DNA of 57,910 nucleotides from the NCBI GenBank assembly GCA_016213625.1, contig JACQZZ010000008.1:1-57910 (forward strand), given 5' to 3'. This document shows positions 8,741 through 19,547 of this stretch, piece by piece. The DNA is from Actinomycetota bacterium (lineage in GTDB: Bacteria > Actinomycetota > Acidimicrobiia > Acidimicrobiales > Ilumatobacteraceae). Each line of letters opens with the position of its first letter. Within the stretch, counting starts at the first letter, position 1. A program made the translations under genes and the position numbers. Below the pieces are notes generated by a model. It saw nothing but the letters and a program-made list of their open reading frames with translations, was not told the origin of the DNA and made no database searches.

Positions 8741-9652
8741 ATGACCACTCCCCACCAACGCGACTTTCGCGTCATGGGGTGTGCCTCGTACCTCGTCATC
8801 CACGGCGGCGAACCCGCCCTGCTCGACATCGCCGAGGCGCGCCTGCGCGAGCTCGAATCCCTGTGGAGCCGCTTTCGTGACGACAGCGACATCACCCGCG
8901 CCAACGTCGCCGCGGGACTGCCCGTCGTCGTCCACGAGGACACCCTCGCGGTCGTCAGCCGAGCCATCGACGCCTGGAAGCAGACCGCCGGTCGGTTCGA
9001 CATCACGATGCTGCCCGCACTCGTGCATGCCGGGTACACGCACAGCACCGTCGATCACTCGGCGGCGCCGGCGGTACCCGGCTCACGAGTGGGAATGAGC
9101 GGCTGGCTCCAGGTCGACTACGCAGCATCCACCCTCACCGTGCCCGCCGGTGCCGCCATCGACCTCGGTGGCATCGGGAAGGGCTTCGCCGCCGACATCG
9201 TCGCCGAGGAGACCATCGAGGCCGGCGCCACTGGTGTCATCGTCAACATCGGGGGCGACCTCCGCGTGCTCGGCACACCGGCCGACGACACGTCGTGGTA
9301 CCTCGGCGTGGAGGATCCCCATCACGTGCCCGACCATCTGGCGTTCCTGCGGATGTCCGACGGGGGCGTCGCCACGTCGGGCACCACCATCCGCCATTGG
9401 ACCACCAGCGACGGGCGCCAGGCGCACCACCTCATCGACCCGCGGTCGGGGCTGCCCTCCACCACGCGTCTCCTCACGGCCACGGTCATCGCTGCCGACG
9501 CCGCGACGGCAGAGGCATTTGCCACGGCCGCGATGATGTTGCCCGGCGCGGAGGCGGTCGCCCTGCTCGACGAAGTCCGCCTCGCGGGCATCGCCGTCGA
9601 TGCCGATGGCACCGTCTTCCGCACCGCCACCCTGAAAGACTTCGAATCATGA
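8741..9652 (+). CDS. apbE: FAD:protein FMN transferase (ApbE family)
   Basis: 303 aa. ApbE enzymes move FMN from FAD onto a Thr or Ser of target proteins with Mg2+. Family motifs are present: DLGGIGKG (141-148), NIGGD (169-173), GVATSG (209-214) and HHLIDPRSG (229-237). There is no signal peptide or lipobox, unlike many Gram-negative ApbE proteins, so modification may take place in the cytoplasm or at the membrane inner face. The stop overlaps the next gene by 4 bases (ATGA). Context with a secreted protein and a ferric-reductase-like cytochrome suggests maturation of a flavinylated electron carrier. Confidence 0.93.
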   Translation: MTTPHQRDFRVMGCASYLVIHGGEPALLDIAEARLRELESLWSRFRDDSDITRANVAAGLPVVVHEDTLAVVSRAIDAWKQTAGRFDITMLPALVHAGYTHSTVDHSAAPAVPGSRVGMSGWLQVDYAASTLTVPAGAAIDLGGIGKGFAADIVAEETIEAGATGVIVNIGGDLRVLGTPADDTSWYLGVEDPHHVPDHLAFLRMSDGGVATSGTTIRHWTTSDGRQAHHLIDPRSGLPSTTRLLTATVIAADAATAEAFATAAMMLPGAEAVALLDEVRLAGIAVDADGTVFRTATLKDFES

Positions 9653-10227
9653 ACGAACAAACCTGGTGGTTCGTCTCCCGCGCCAGCGGCATGGTCGCCT
9701 GGTTCGTCCTCGGCGCGACCTGCCTGTGGGGCATCCTCCTCATCACCCGCATGCTCAAGCCCGCCGACCGGCCGGCCTGGCTGCTCGACCTGCACCGCTG
9801 GCTGGGTGCGCTCGCCGTCACCACCACGCTCGTGCACATGGCCGCGCTCGTGGCCGACAACTACGTGCACTTCGGCTGGAAGGAACTGTTGGTCCCCAAC
9901 GCCAGCCCGTGGAAGACCGGCCCCGTCACGTGGGGCGTGTTCGCGTTCTATCTCCTGCTGGTCATCGAGATCAGCTCGCTGCTGATGAAGAAGATCCCGC
10001 GCCAGCTGTGGCACGTCATCCACCTGTCGTCGTACGTGCTCTTCGTGATGGCCACGGTGCACGGTGTGCAGGCGGGCACCGACTCGGGGAACATCATGTA
10101 CATCATCGTCGCCTCGGGCGGCACCGCCATCGTGATCTTCGCCGGTGTGGCCCGCTTCCTGCAGGCTCGCCACAAGCACATGACCAAGGCCGAGAAGGCC
10201 AAGCTGCTCGAGGACGCCACTCGCTGA
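9649..10227 (+). CDS. Ferric-reductase-like transmembrane cytochrome b protein
   Basis: 192 aa with about five to six hydrophobic helices of the ferric reductase-like transmembrane domain. Paired histidines suited to two b hemes are seen in LDLHRW and LVHMAAL on one helix pair and in WHVIHLSS and TVHGVQAG on the next. There is no FAD/NADPH-binding domain, so electrons must come from or go to a partner; a quinone on one side and a flavoprotein on the other would fit. It is translationally coupled to apbE through ATGA. The C-terminus is a short basic and acidic helix. MsrQ- and YedZ-like proteins are the nearest kinds by architecture. Confidence 0.82.
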   Translation: MNEQTWWFVSRASGMVAWFVLGATCLWGILLITRMLKPADRPAWLLDLHRWLGALAVTTTLVHMAALVADNYVHFGWKELLVPNASPWKTGPVTWGVFAFYLLLVIEISSLLMKKIPRQLWHVIHLSSYVLFVMATVHGVQAGTDSGNIMYIIVASGGTAIVIFAGVARFLQARHKHMTKAEKAKLLEDATR

Positions 10228-10302
10228 CTGGTGCCGCCCCCTGGCGGATCCGTACCATCGACTCGGCGGTCGCACCGGGCCGCATCGGAAGCGAGGACGG
10301 CC

Positions 10303-11532
10303 ATGTTCGAGTGGAGCGAAGAGCACCAGATGATCCGCGACGCGGTGAAGCGGTTCGTCGACGACGAGATCCGCCCGCACGTGGAGGAACTCGAGCACGG
10401 TGACCTTCCGCCGTACGACATCCTGCGAAAGTTGTTCGCCACGTTCGGCATGGACGCCATGGCGCGCGATCGATTCCAGCGTCAGATCGCGCGTGAGAAG
10501 GCGGTGGCTGCGGGCGATGCCCAACCCGCGCCGCCGAAGGAACGCAGCGGTGGCGGCGACAGCGGCATGTCGCTCATCCCCATCATCGAGCTGTGTCGCG
10601 TGTGCCCGGGCATGGTCACCGCGATGGGCGTCAGCATGGGACTCACCTCGGCCGCCATCATGTCGAAGGGCACCATCGCCCAGAAGGAACGCTGGGCGCT
10701 CGATCTGCTCACCATGGACAAGGTGGGCGCGTGGGCCATCACCGAGCCGGGTTCGGGCAGCGACGCGTTCGGTTCGATGAAGAGCACCGCCCGCCGCGAC
10801 GGCGACGACTACATCCTCAACGGGTCGAAGACGTTCATCACCAACGGCCCCTACGCCGACACCACCGTGTTCATCTGCAAGCTCGACGAGGGCAATCCGC
10901 CCGAGCAGCGCAAGGTGCTCTCGTTCGTGCTCGATCGCGGGCTGCCCGGCTTCGTGCAGTCGAAGCCGCTGCGCAAGATGGGCATGCACTCGTCACCCAC
11001 CGGCGAGCTGTTCCTCGACGACGTCCGCGTCGGCCGCGACCGACTGATCGGCGAGACCGAGGACCTTCCTGCAGGCGGCCGCGACGGCGCGAAGGCGACG
11101 TTCCAGCAAGAGCGTTCGGGCGTCGCCGCCATGTCGCTCGGCATCATCGAGGAGTGCCTGCAGCTGAGCGTGCAGTACGCCAAGGACCGCGTGCAGTTCG
11201 GCAAGCCCATCGGTGAGTTCCAACTCATCCAGGACAAGCTGGCGCGCATGGAGGTCGCGCGGATGAACGTGCAGAACCTCGTGTTCCGCACGATGGAGAT
11301 GAGCGCTGCCGGCGTCACCATGTCGCTCGCCGAGGCGTCGGCGATGAAGCTCTACTCCGCCCGCGCCGCCACCGAGGTGGCGCTGGAAGCAGTGCAGCTG
11401 TTCGGCGGCAACGGCTACATGAGCGAGTTCCGCGTCGAGCAGTTGGCACGCGACGCCAAGGTGTTGCAGATCTACGCCGGCACCGACGAGATCCAGATCA
11501 CGCACATCGCGAAGGACCTCTTGCGCAGCTGA
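10303..11532 (+). CDS. Acyl-CoA dehydrogenase
   Basis: 409 aa flavoprotein of the acyl-CoA dehydrogenase family, which oxidises acyl-CoA to enoyl-CoA and passes electrons to ETF. Signature stretches are WAITEPGSGSDAFGS (144-158), LNGSKTFITNG (172-182) and AVQLFGGNGYMSEF. At the position of the medium-chain catalytic Glu (IYEGT) this protein has IYAGT (Ala392), while FQQERSG carries Glu270 at the position used by long-chain and isovaleryl-CoA enzymes. A Pro/Gly/Ser-rich insert (about 72-90) interrupts the N-terminal helical domain. GAGGAC precedes the ATG. Substrate chain type cannot be told. Confidence 0.9.
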   Translation: MFEWSEEHQMIRDAVKRFVDDEIRPHVEELEHGDLPPYDILRKLFATFGMDAMARDRFQRQIAREKAVAAGDAQPAPPKERSGGGDSGMSLIPIIELCRVCPGMVTAMGVSMGLTSAAIMSKGTIAQKERWALDLLTMDKVGAWAITEPGSGSDAFGSMKSTARRDGDDYILNGSKTFITNGPYADTTVFICKLDEGNPPEQRKVLSFVLDRGLPGFVQSKPLRKMGMHSSPTGELFLDDVRVGRDRLIGETEDLPAGGRDGAKATFQQERSGVAAMSLGIIEECLQLSVQYAKDRVQFGKPIGEFQLIQDKLARMEVARMNVQNLVFRTMEMSAAGVTMSLAEASAMKLYSARAATEVALEAVQLFGGNGYMSEFRVEQLARDAKVLQIYAGTDEIQITHIAKDLLRS

Positions 11533-11563
11533 CGCGACGGGCCGAACCTGGCCGAAGAACAGT

Positions 11564-11597
11564 GCGGTGGGGGCGCCCCCGATGACGCCCCCACCGC
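11564..11597 (+). terminator. GC-rich hairpin after acyl-CoA dehydrogenase
   Basis: Perfect 12-bp arms GCGGTGGGGGCG (11564-11575) and CGCCCCCACCGC (11586-11597) with a 10-base loop, 31 bases after the stop. There is no T-tract, so it may be a Rho-aided terminator or a 3' stabiliser. Confidence 0.6.
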
Positions 11598-11740
11598 TCC
11601 GCACACAGGCCCTCGCGTTCGGGGCGCTGGGACGGTCACATGGGATGAAACCCTTCTCTCACGTGATAACCCGTGGCGGGTCCGCGCCGTTAGGGCCGAA
11701 CGTCCCTCAGCTGAACGCCCGTCAGCCGCTGGCCCTGCCG

Positions 11741-11746
11741 TAGGGT
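11741..11746 (+). promoter_or_regulatory. -10 element of leaderless promoter for GH20 gene
   Basis: TAGGGT ends 6 bases before the ATG at 11753, and no ribosome-binding site intervenes, as expected for a leaderless transcript. Confidence 0.5.
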
Positions 11747-11752
11747 CGCGAC

Positions 11753-13201
11753 ATGACGGCGACACACCCCGCGCTGCTCGGCCTGCTGCCGCTACCGCGC
11801 CATGTGGAGATGACCTCCGGCGAGTTCGTCCCGTCGGCGTTCGCGCACGTGATCGCACCGAGCGACGCGCCCTCCATCGGCGTCGCCGATCACCTCGTCG
11901 CAGATCTCCAGGCGGTCGCCGGTGTGCATCTGTCGCTCGCCCGCACCCGAAGCGGGCACGGCGACATCGAGCTCTCGTTGCACCCCCACCGCGCCGACCT
12001 GGGTGCAGAGGGTTACGAGCTGCTGGTGGCCCCCGATGGTGTCGCCGTGGTGGCCGCCACCCCGCACGGCCTGTGGAACGGCACGCGCACGTTCGTCCAA
12101 CTCCTCACGCCGGGCACCATGGCGGCGGTCCCCGCGTTGCACATCATCGACGTGCCGCGGTTCGAATGGCGCGGGGCGATGCTCGACGTGGCGCGACACT
12201 TCTTCAGCGTCGACCACGTCATCCGTTTCGTCGAGCTCATCGCTCGGTACAAGCTCAATCGTCTGCATCTCCACCTGTCGGACGACCAGGGTTGGCGCCT
12301 CGAGATCCCCGGGTGGCCCGCGCTCACGGCCATCGGCGGCAGCACAGCGACGAAGGGAGACCAGGGTGGTTGGTTCTCAGTCGCCGACTACGCGGAGATC
12401 GTCGCCCACGCTGAACGGCACTTCGTCACCGTGGTGCCCGAGATCGACATGCCGGGCCACACCAACGCTGCGTTGGCGTCGGTGCCCGAACTCAACGTCG
12501 ACGACGTGGCGCCGCCGCTGTACACCGGGGTCGAAGTCGGGTTCAGTTCGCTGCGACTGGACCGCCCGGCCACCGCACGGTTCGTGCGCGACGTCGTCGC
12601 GACGCTCGCCGCGAACACGCCGGGGCCGTACCTGCACATTGGCGGCGACGAAGCGCACAGCACCGACCACGACGAGTACCTCGCGTTCGTCGAACTGTTG
12701 CAGCGTGAGGTCGCCCAGCACGGCAAGCGAATGGTCGGGTGGGAGGAGATCGCGCAGGCGCCGTTGCACCGCGACACGCTGGTGCAGCACTGGTTGAAGG
12801 CCGACACCGTCGCCGCCGCACCCACAGGCACCCGCTTCATCATGTCGCCGGCGCGGCACACGTACCTCGACATGAAGCACCAACCCGACGACCCGCTCGG
12901 CCGCAGGTGGGCCGGCGCCATCGACCTCGATGCCGCGTACGAGTGGGACCCGGCCGCGTTGGTGCCCGGAGTGCTCGACCCGCAGATCGCCGGGGTGGAG
13001 GCGCCGCTGTGGACCGAGAAGGTGCGCACGTTCGCCGAGGTCGAGCAGCTCTGCTTCCCCCGGTTGGTGTGCCTGGCGGAAGTGGGATGGACCCCCCAGC
13101 CGTCACGTCGTCTCGACGAGTTCCTCGTGCGGGTCGGCGAGGAGACCCGGCGGCTCGCTGCTCGTGGCGTGCACGTCCACCGCTCCGCCCTCGTGACGTG
13201 A
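11753..13201 (+). CDS. Beta-N-acetylhexosaminidase (GH20)
   Basis: 482 aa glycoside hydrolase family 20. An N-terminal GH20b-like domain (about 10-130) precedes the TIM barrel. The catalytic Asp-Glu pair is Asp299-Glu300 in HIGGDEAH, and other family marks are FEWRGAMLDVARHF, LHLHLSDDQGWR and PEIDMPGH. GH20 enzymes remove terminal GlcNAc or GalNAc by substrate-assisted catalysis. No signal peptide is visible, so it acts inside the cell, perhaps on imported chitobiose or recycled peptidoglycan sugars. The start is supported by the leaderless -10 box. Confidence 0.93.
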   Translation: MTATHPALLGLLPLPRHVEMTSGEFVPSAFAHVIAPSDAPSIGVADHLVADLQAVAGVHLSLARTRSGHGDIELSLHPHRADLGAEGYELLVAPDGVAVVAATPHGLWNGTRTFVQLLTPGTMAAVPALHIIDVPRFEWRGAMLDVARHFFSVDHVIRFVELIARYKLNRLHLHLSDDQGWRLEIPGWPALTAIGGSTATKGDQGGWFSVADYAEIVAHAERHFVTVVPEIDMPGHTNAALASVPELNVDDVAPPLYTGVEVGFSSLRLDRPATARFVRDVVATLAANTPGPYLHIGGDEAHSTDHDEYLAFVELLQREVAQHGKRMVGWEEIAQAPLHRDTLVQHWLKADTVAAAPTGTRFIMSPARHTYLDMKHQPDDPLGRRWAGAIDLDAAYEWDPAALVPGVLDPQIAGVEAPLWTEKVRTFAEVEQLCFPRLVCLAEVGWTPQPSRRLDEFLVRVGEETRRLAARGVHVHRSALVT

Positions 13202-13220
13202 CGGCCGATCTGATCGAGAA

Positions 13221-13264
13221 AACTTGATACGACCCGTAGCAACTTTTCTGCTGCGGTGTAGTCT
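13221..13264 (+). promoter_or_regulatory. HAIR-like operator and leaderless promoter of clpB
   Basis: AACTTGA (13221-13227) and CAACTTTTCTG (13240-13250) match, with the same spacing, the element in front of lon (37955-37984). The lon copy is a near-perfect HspR inverted repeat; this copy is more degenerate in the second arm. TAGCAA (13237-13242) and TAGTCT (13259-13264), 16 bases apart, could be -35 and -10. The -10 ends 6 bases before the clpB ATG, giving a leaderless mRNA. Confidence 0.55.
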
Positions 13265-13270
13265 CATCTC

Positions 13271-15766
<2,496 letters not shown>

Positions 15767-15854
15767 CCTCCATATGTTCTAGTATCCCGGCATCAACGGG
15801 ACAACTGATCAGAATTTCGGAACTCACGGGAACGTTCCGGCGTCTACGACGGAC

Positions 15855-16688
15855 ATGGTTCCTCGCGCGAGTTCACGCCACGAGCGCAACGCCGCTCCCA
15901 CCCACCTGATGGTGGAGGGGCGGCCACTGCGCCGCCGCAATGGCCGCATCCATCGTGCTCGAGCGCGCCTCGGGCACTCGCACCTCACCGACCGACACGC
16001 GCTGAAGCTGCGCCACGACGTACGTCAGGCACTCGCGGAGTACTGGCGTACCCAGGGCGAGCTCGAGCACTCGTCAGTGGTGGCGTACCAAGACCTCGCT
16101 CGTCGGCTCGAGATGCTCGACGCGCCCGAGTCGTTGGTGCGCCGCAGCCTCAGTGCCGCGGTGCAGGAAGCCGACCACTGGACTCGCTGCTTCGATCTCG
16201 CCGGCCGCTACCTCGGCCAGAGCCTGCGCCCAGGGCGCCTGCGTCGGCCCATGCGGCTGCCGCGTTCACGTACCGCCGAACTCGTTGCACTCGCCGTCGA
16301 AACCCTCCGCGACGGCGTCATCAACGAGGCCTACGCCGGTCGGCTCGCCGCCGCCAAGGCCGAGCGGGCCACCGACCAACGCGTCCACGACACGTTGGTC
16401 ATCATCGCCGCCGACGAGCTGGACCACTCCTCGCTGTCGCGCGACATCCTCGACTGGTGCCTCGCCGTGGGCGGCCGCCCGGTGTACGACATGGTGAATC
16501 ACATGGTCACCACCATGCCCACCACCACCACGGGCATCGCGCTGCCGATGGGCATCCAGTCGCGCACCCTCGGCGATCACGGCCTGCTCGACGCGGATCC
16601 CGACGGGTCGATGTTCGCCAACCTCGTCGCCGAAGTGCGCGACGAGTTGGGTGTGCGACTGCAGGGTCACCGGCTCGACGCCGCCTGA
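15855..16688 (+). CDS. Ferritin-like diiron-domain protein of unknown function
   Basis: 277 aa. A basic N-terminal tail of about 50 residues is followed by a four-helix ferritin-like domain with a full set of possible diiron ligands: Glu71 in ELEHSS, Glu105-x-x-His108 in QEADHW, Glu158 in INEAYAG and Glu188-x-x-His191 in DELDHSS. The spacing fits a ferritin-like or rubrerythrin-like carboxylate-diiron site. I do not recognise a specific enzyme family. A TAGTAT box at 15780-15785 may be the promoter; an ATG 18 codons downstream is an alternative start. It converges with the monooxygenase gene. Confidence 0.7.
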   Translation: MVPRASSRHERNAAPTHLMVEGRPLRRRNGRIHRARARLGHSHLTDRHALKLRHDVRQALAEYWRTQGELEHSSVVAYQDLARRLEMLDAPESLVRRSLSAAVQEADHWTRCFDLAGRYLGQSLRPGRLRRPMRLPRSRTAELVALAVETLRDGVINEAYAGRLAAAKAERATDQRVHDTLVIIAADELDHSSLSRDILDWCLAVGGRPVYDMVNHMVTTMPTTTTGIALPMGIQSRTLGDHGLLDADPDGSMFANLVAEVRDELGVRLQGHRLDAA

Positions 16689-16709
16689 GCGACGCCGAAC
16701 CGGCCACCG

Positions 16710-18215
16710 TCAGGAGTAGCGCAGGCAGCCGTCTTCGAGGCTGGCGTTCGGAAGGGCTTCCTTCTCGTACCAGTAGTCCTGCGTGTGCTGCCACTCGGGC
16801 TTGTCGCCCTTCTTCGGCAGCATGTGCATGCTGCGCATGAGATACCCCGGGTTGAAGTTGTCGGGGTCCATCCACGAGCCGATCACCATGTCGGCGTCCT
16901 CCACCTCGCGCACCTGCGGCACCACCTTCGTGTACCCGTGGTCCTTCATGTAGGTGAGCAGCCGACAGACGAAGTCGCTGATGAGATCGGCGCGCAGGGT
17001 CCAGCTGGCGCGGAAGTAGCCGAACACCCACAGCAGGTTGGGCACGTCGGTGAACATCATCCCGCGATAGGTGACGGTGTCGGGCCAGTGCACGGCCTTG
17101 CCGTCGACCTCGAACGGGATGTCGCCGAGCACGCTGAGGTTGAAACCGGTGGCGGTGACGATGATGTCGGCGTCGATCTGCACGCCGCCCTTGGTGAGCA
17201 CGCCGGTTTCGTTGAACGTGGCGATCTCGTCGGTCACCATGCTGGCCTTGCCGGCGCGGATGCCGGCGAACAGGTCGCCGTCGGGCACGAACGCCAGGCG
17301 CTGCTGCCACGGGCGATAGCGCGGCGTGAAGTGGGTCATGTCGTAGCCCTCGGGCAGCTTCTCCTGCACCAGGCGGAGCAGCTCGTCGCGCACCAGCTCC
17401 GGCGCTTCGAACGACAACTGGGTGACGGCCTGCTGGTCGGCCAGCTTCTTGCGGCGCACGATCTCGTGGATCCACGTCTCGTCGATCTCCAACGAGCGCA
17501 ACATGTCGGCGGTCTCGTCGACGTTCTCGCCGGTCCAGAAGTAGGTGGGCGAGCGCTGCAGCACGGTGGTGTGCGCGGTGTCGCCGGCGATGGCCGGCAC
17601 GAGGGTGGCGGTGGTGGCACCCGACCCGATGACGAGCACCTGCTTGTCCTTGTAGTCGAGGTCCTCGGGCCAGGTCTGCGGGTGCACGATGGTGCCCTTG
17701 TAGGTGTCCATGCCCGGCCACTCGGGCGTGTAGCCCTCTTCGAACTTGTAGTAGCCCTGGCACATCCACAGGAAGTTGCACGTGACGGTCTTCAGCACGC
17801 CCGAGGCGAGGTCGCGCACCTTCACCGTCCAGGTGTTGGTGGTGCTGTCGAAGCCGGCGTGCTCGATCTTGTGGCCGTAGCGGATGTGCTGGTCGAGATC
17901 GTTCTCCTCGATGACCTCGCCCATGTACTTCAGGATCTCCTCGGCCGTCGCGATGGGCGCACCGGTCCACGGCTTGAAGCGATAGCCGAACGTGTACAGG
18001 TCGCTGTCGGAGCGGATGCCGGGGTACTTGTGCCACAGCCACGTGCCGCCGAAGCTCTCGAACTTGTCGAAGGCGACGAACGTGGTACCCGGACACTGCG
18101 TCTTCAGGTGGTAGATGCCACCCACGCCGCTGATGCCGGCTCCGACGACCACGACGTCGAAGTGTTCGGTGGCACCAGTGCTGGCGGTGCTGTCGAGTGT
18201 TGCGGTCTGACTCAT
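16710..18215 (-). CDS. FAD-dependent Baeyer-Villiger-type monooxygenase
   Basis: 501 aa class B flavin monooxygenase. FAD-binding VVGAGISG (23-30), the Baeyer-Villiger fingerprints GGTWLWHKYPGIRSD (56-70) and YKGTIVHPQTWP (172-183, Tyr instead of Phe at the first position), and the NADPH-binding VIGSGATT (195-202) are all present. Such enzymes insert oxygen next to ketones or oxidise heteroatoms using NADPH and O2. AGGAGGGG precedes the ATG at 18215. The gene stands alone between two convergent or terminating neighbours; the substrate is unknown. Confidence 0.9.
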   Translation of the reverse strand: MSQTATLDSTASTGATEHFDVVVVGAGISGVGGIYHLKTQCPGTTFVAFDKFESFGGTWLWHKYPGIRSDSDLYTFGYRFKPWTGAPIATAEEILKYMGEVIEENDLDQHIRYGHKIEHAGFDSTTNTWTVKVRDLASGVLKTVTCNFLWMCQGYYKFEEGYTPEWPGMDTYKGTIVHPQTWPEDLDYKDKQVLVIGSGATTATLVPAIAGDTAHTTVLQRSPTYFWTGENVDETADMLRSLEIDETWIHEIVRRKKLADQQAVTQLSFEAPELVRDELLRLVQEKLPEGYDMTHFTPRYRPWQQRLAFVPDGDLFAGIRAGKASMVTDEIATFNETGVLTKGGVQIDADIIVTATGFNLSVLGDIPFEVDGKAVHWPDTVTYRGMMFTDVPNLLWVFGYFRASWTLRADLISDFVCRLLTYMKDHGYTKVVPQVREVEDADMVIGSWMDPDNFNPGYLMRSMHMLPKKGDKPEWQHTQDYWYEKEALPNASLEDGCLRYS

Positions 18216-18354
18216 CGTCCCCTCCTGATCCCCCACTGCGCCGACGAGCATCGCATGGACGATCATCGATCTGAGAGGCGAAGGTACCGACAGGGTCCCT
18301 GACGGACTAGGTACCAAAGTCCCTAACCGTTCGGGGCCGAACGAAATCGCGGAT

Positions 18355-18382
18355 CAACGCAGGTCGTTCAACGCAGGTCGTT
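18355..18382 (+). repeat. Tandem 14-bp duplication across capA-like stop codon
   Basis: Two perfect copies of CAACGCAGGTCGTT (18355-18368 and 18369-18382) stand head to tail. The TGA stop of the CapA-like gene lies at the junction (18368-18370), so the duplication leaves the protein end unchanged. Confidence 0.85.
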
Positions 18383-19516
18383 CACGACCGTGGCGGTCCG
18401 GTTCACGCACGCGGTGAGCTGGGTGCGCAACCCTGCGGAGATGGTCGGGTCCTGCAGCATGGGCACGCCCGGGTACACCACTCGGCTGCCGGTGACGTTG
18501 CACAGCGCCACGTTCGACGTGTCGCTCGCCCACGTGCCATCGGGCTGCTGGGTGAAGCGCACTGCCGCGAGCACACCATCGAGCGTGCGCGCATCGCTGT
18601 ACTTGCCGCGGCCCGCGACTCCCATGCCGGAGATGAAGTTGCCGAGGCTCCAGTACACCGGCGTGCCACCGACACGCTCGACAGGTTGCGGCACGTGTGG
18701 TCCGTGCACCACCACGAGGTCGGGGTGCGCGGCCCCGATGATGGCGGTGACGAGCGAGCGATCCTCGGTCGTGGGCGTGGGCAACATCTCCACGTACACA
18801 TGCATGCTGACGATGACGAGTTCGGCACCAGCGGAACGGGCCGCGGCGATGTCGGCGATCACCTTGTCGGGGGTGAGCGCCTTGTCGATGCGCCAGTCGT
18901 CGGCCGGGAATCCGGTGTTCGAGTTGCGGGCGTACGAGAGGTGGGCCATGCGCACGCCGTTCACCACGAACGTCGACACCGCGGCCTCCTGCGGCGAACG
19001 CGCCGTGCCCGAGTGCCCGAGACCGGCAGCGTCAAGCGCCTCGAGCGTGACGCGGACGCCGTCGGTGCCGAGGTCGTACGCGTGGTTGCTGGCCGTGCTG
19101 CAGCGGTCGAAACCGACACGGCGAAGGTCGAACGGTGTCTCCCATGCGGCGGCGACGAGGTTGGTGCCGTACGGGCCGTCACCCGCGAAGCCCACCGTGC
19201 CGCCCGGACCGGTGATGGGCGTTTCCATGTGGCAGATGGCGACGTCCGCCCACTGCACCACCGGAGCGAGAGGACGCAGGAGTGGTTCGTAGTCGAAGCG
19301 CACCCCGGGCCCCGCCGCGGCCCGAGCCGCGTTGTTCACCAGTCCCTCGGCGAGGAAGTCGCCGACGGCGACCACGCTGACGGTGCGACCGGGTGGCTGC
19401 ACGCGCGCCGCCGTCACCGACACCGGGTCGGCGACGTCGGTGGCACCCGACACGGTGACCACGACGAGCGACGCGGCCGAGACCAACGCGAATGCGCCGA
19501 GGTACCGAGCCCGCAT
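18368..19516 (-). CDS. CapA-like poly-gamma-glutamate/capsule metallophosphoesterase-family protein
   Basis: 382 aa, PGA_cap/CapA family. An N-terminal signal or anchor (MRARYLGAFALVSAASLVVV) precedes the calcineurin-like domain, with VAVGDFLAEG, CHMETPITGPGG, ASNHAYDLGTDG and VVVHGPHVPQP followed by YWSLGNFI. CapA proteins are thought to act in polyglutamate or capsule export; many actinobacterial members have no known substrate. No capB or capC homologue is nearby, so the role here is open. The ATG start is supported by TACGCT 6 bases upstream. Confidence 0.85.
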   Translation of the reverse strand: MRARYLGAFALVSAASLVVVTVSGATDVADPVSVTAARVQPPGRTVSVVAVGDFLAEGLVNNAARAAAGPGVRFDYEPLLRPLAPVVQWADVAICHMETPITGPGGTVGFAGDGPYGTNLVAAAWETPFDLRRVGFDRCSTASNHAYDLGTDGVRVTLEALDAAGLGHSGTARSPQEAAVSTFVVNGVRMAHLSYARNSNTGFPADDWRIDKALTPDKVIADIAAARSAGAELVIVSMHVYVEMLPTPTTEDRSLVTAIIGAAHPDLVVVHGPHVPQPVERVGGTPVYWSLGNFISGMGVAGRGKYSDARTLDGVLAAVRFTQQPDGTWASDTSNVALCNVTGSRVVYPGVPMLQDPTISAGLRTQLTACVNRTATVVNDLR

Positions 19517-19522
19517 GCCGCG

Positions 19523-19528
19523 AGCGTA
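19523..19528 (-). promoter_or_regulatory. -10 element of leaderless promoter for CapA-like gene
   Basis: On the minus strand TACGCT ends 6 bases before the ATG at 19516, with no ribosome-binding site between. Confidence 0.45.
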
Positions 19529-19547
19529 CGCCCCACGCTGGCGAAGG

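Noticed and set aside
11655..11700. TCACGTGA palindrome before the GH20 gene as an operator
   Set aside because: Only 8 bases and no repeat elsewhere; expected by chance in this composition.
15829..15838. GGAACGTTCC palindrome upstream of the ferritin-like gene as a LexA box
   Set aside because: Actinobacterial LexA sites need GAAC-N4-GTTC; here the half-sites are fused without the spacer.
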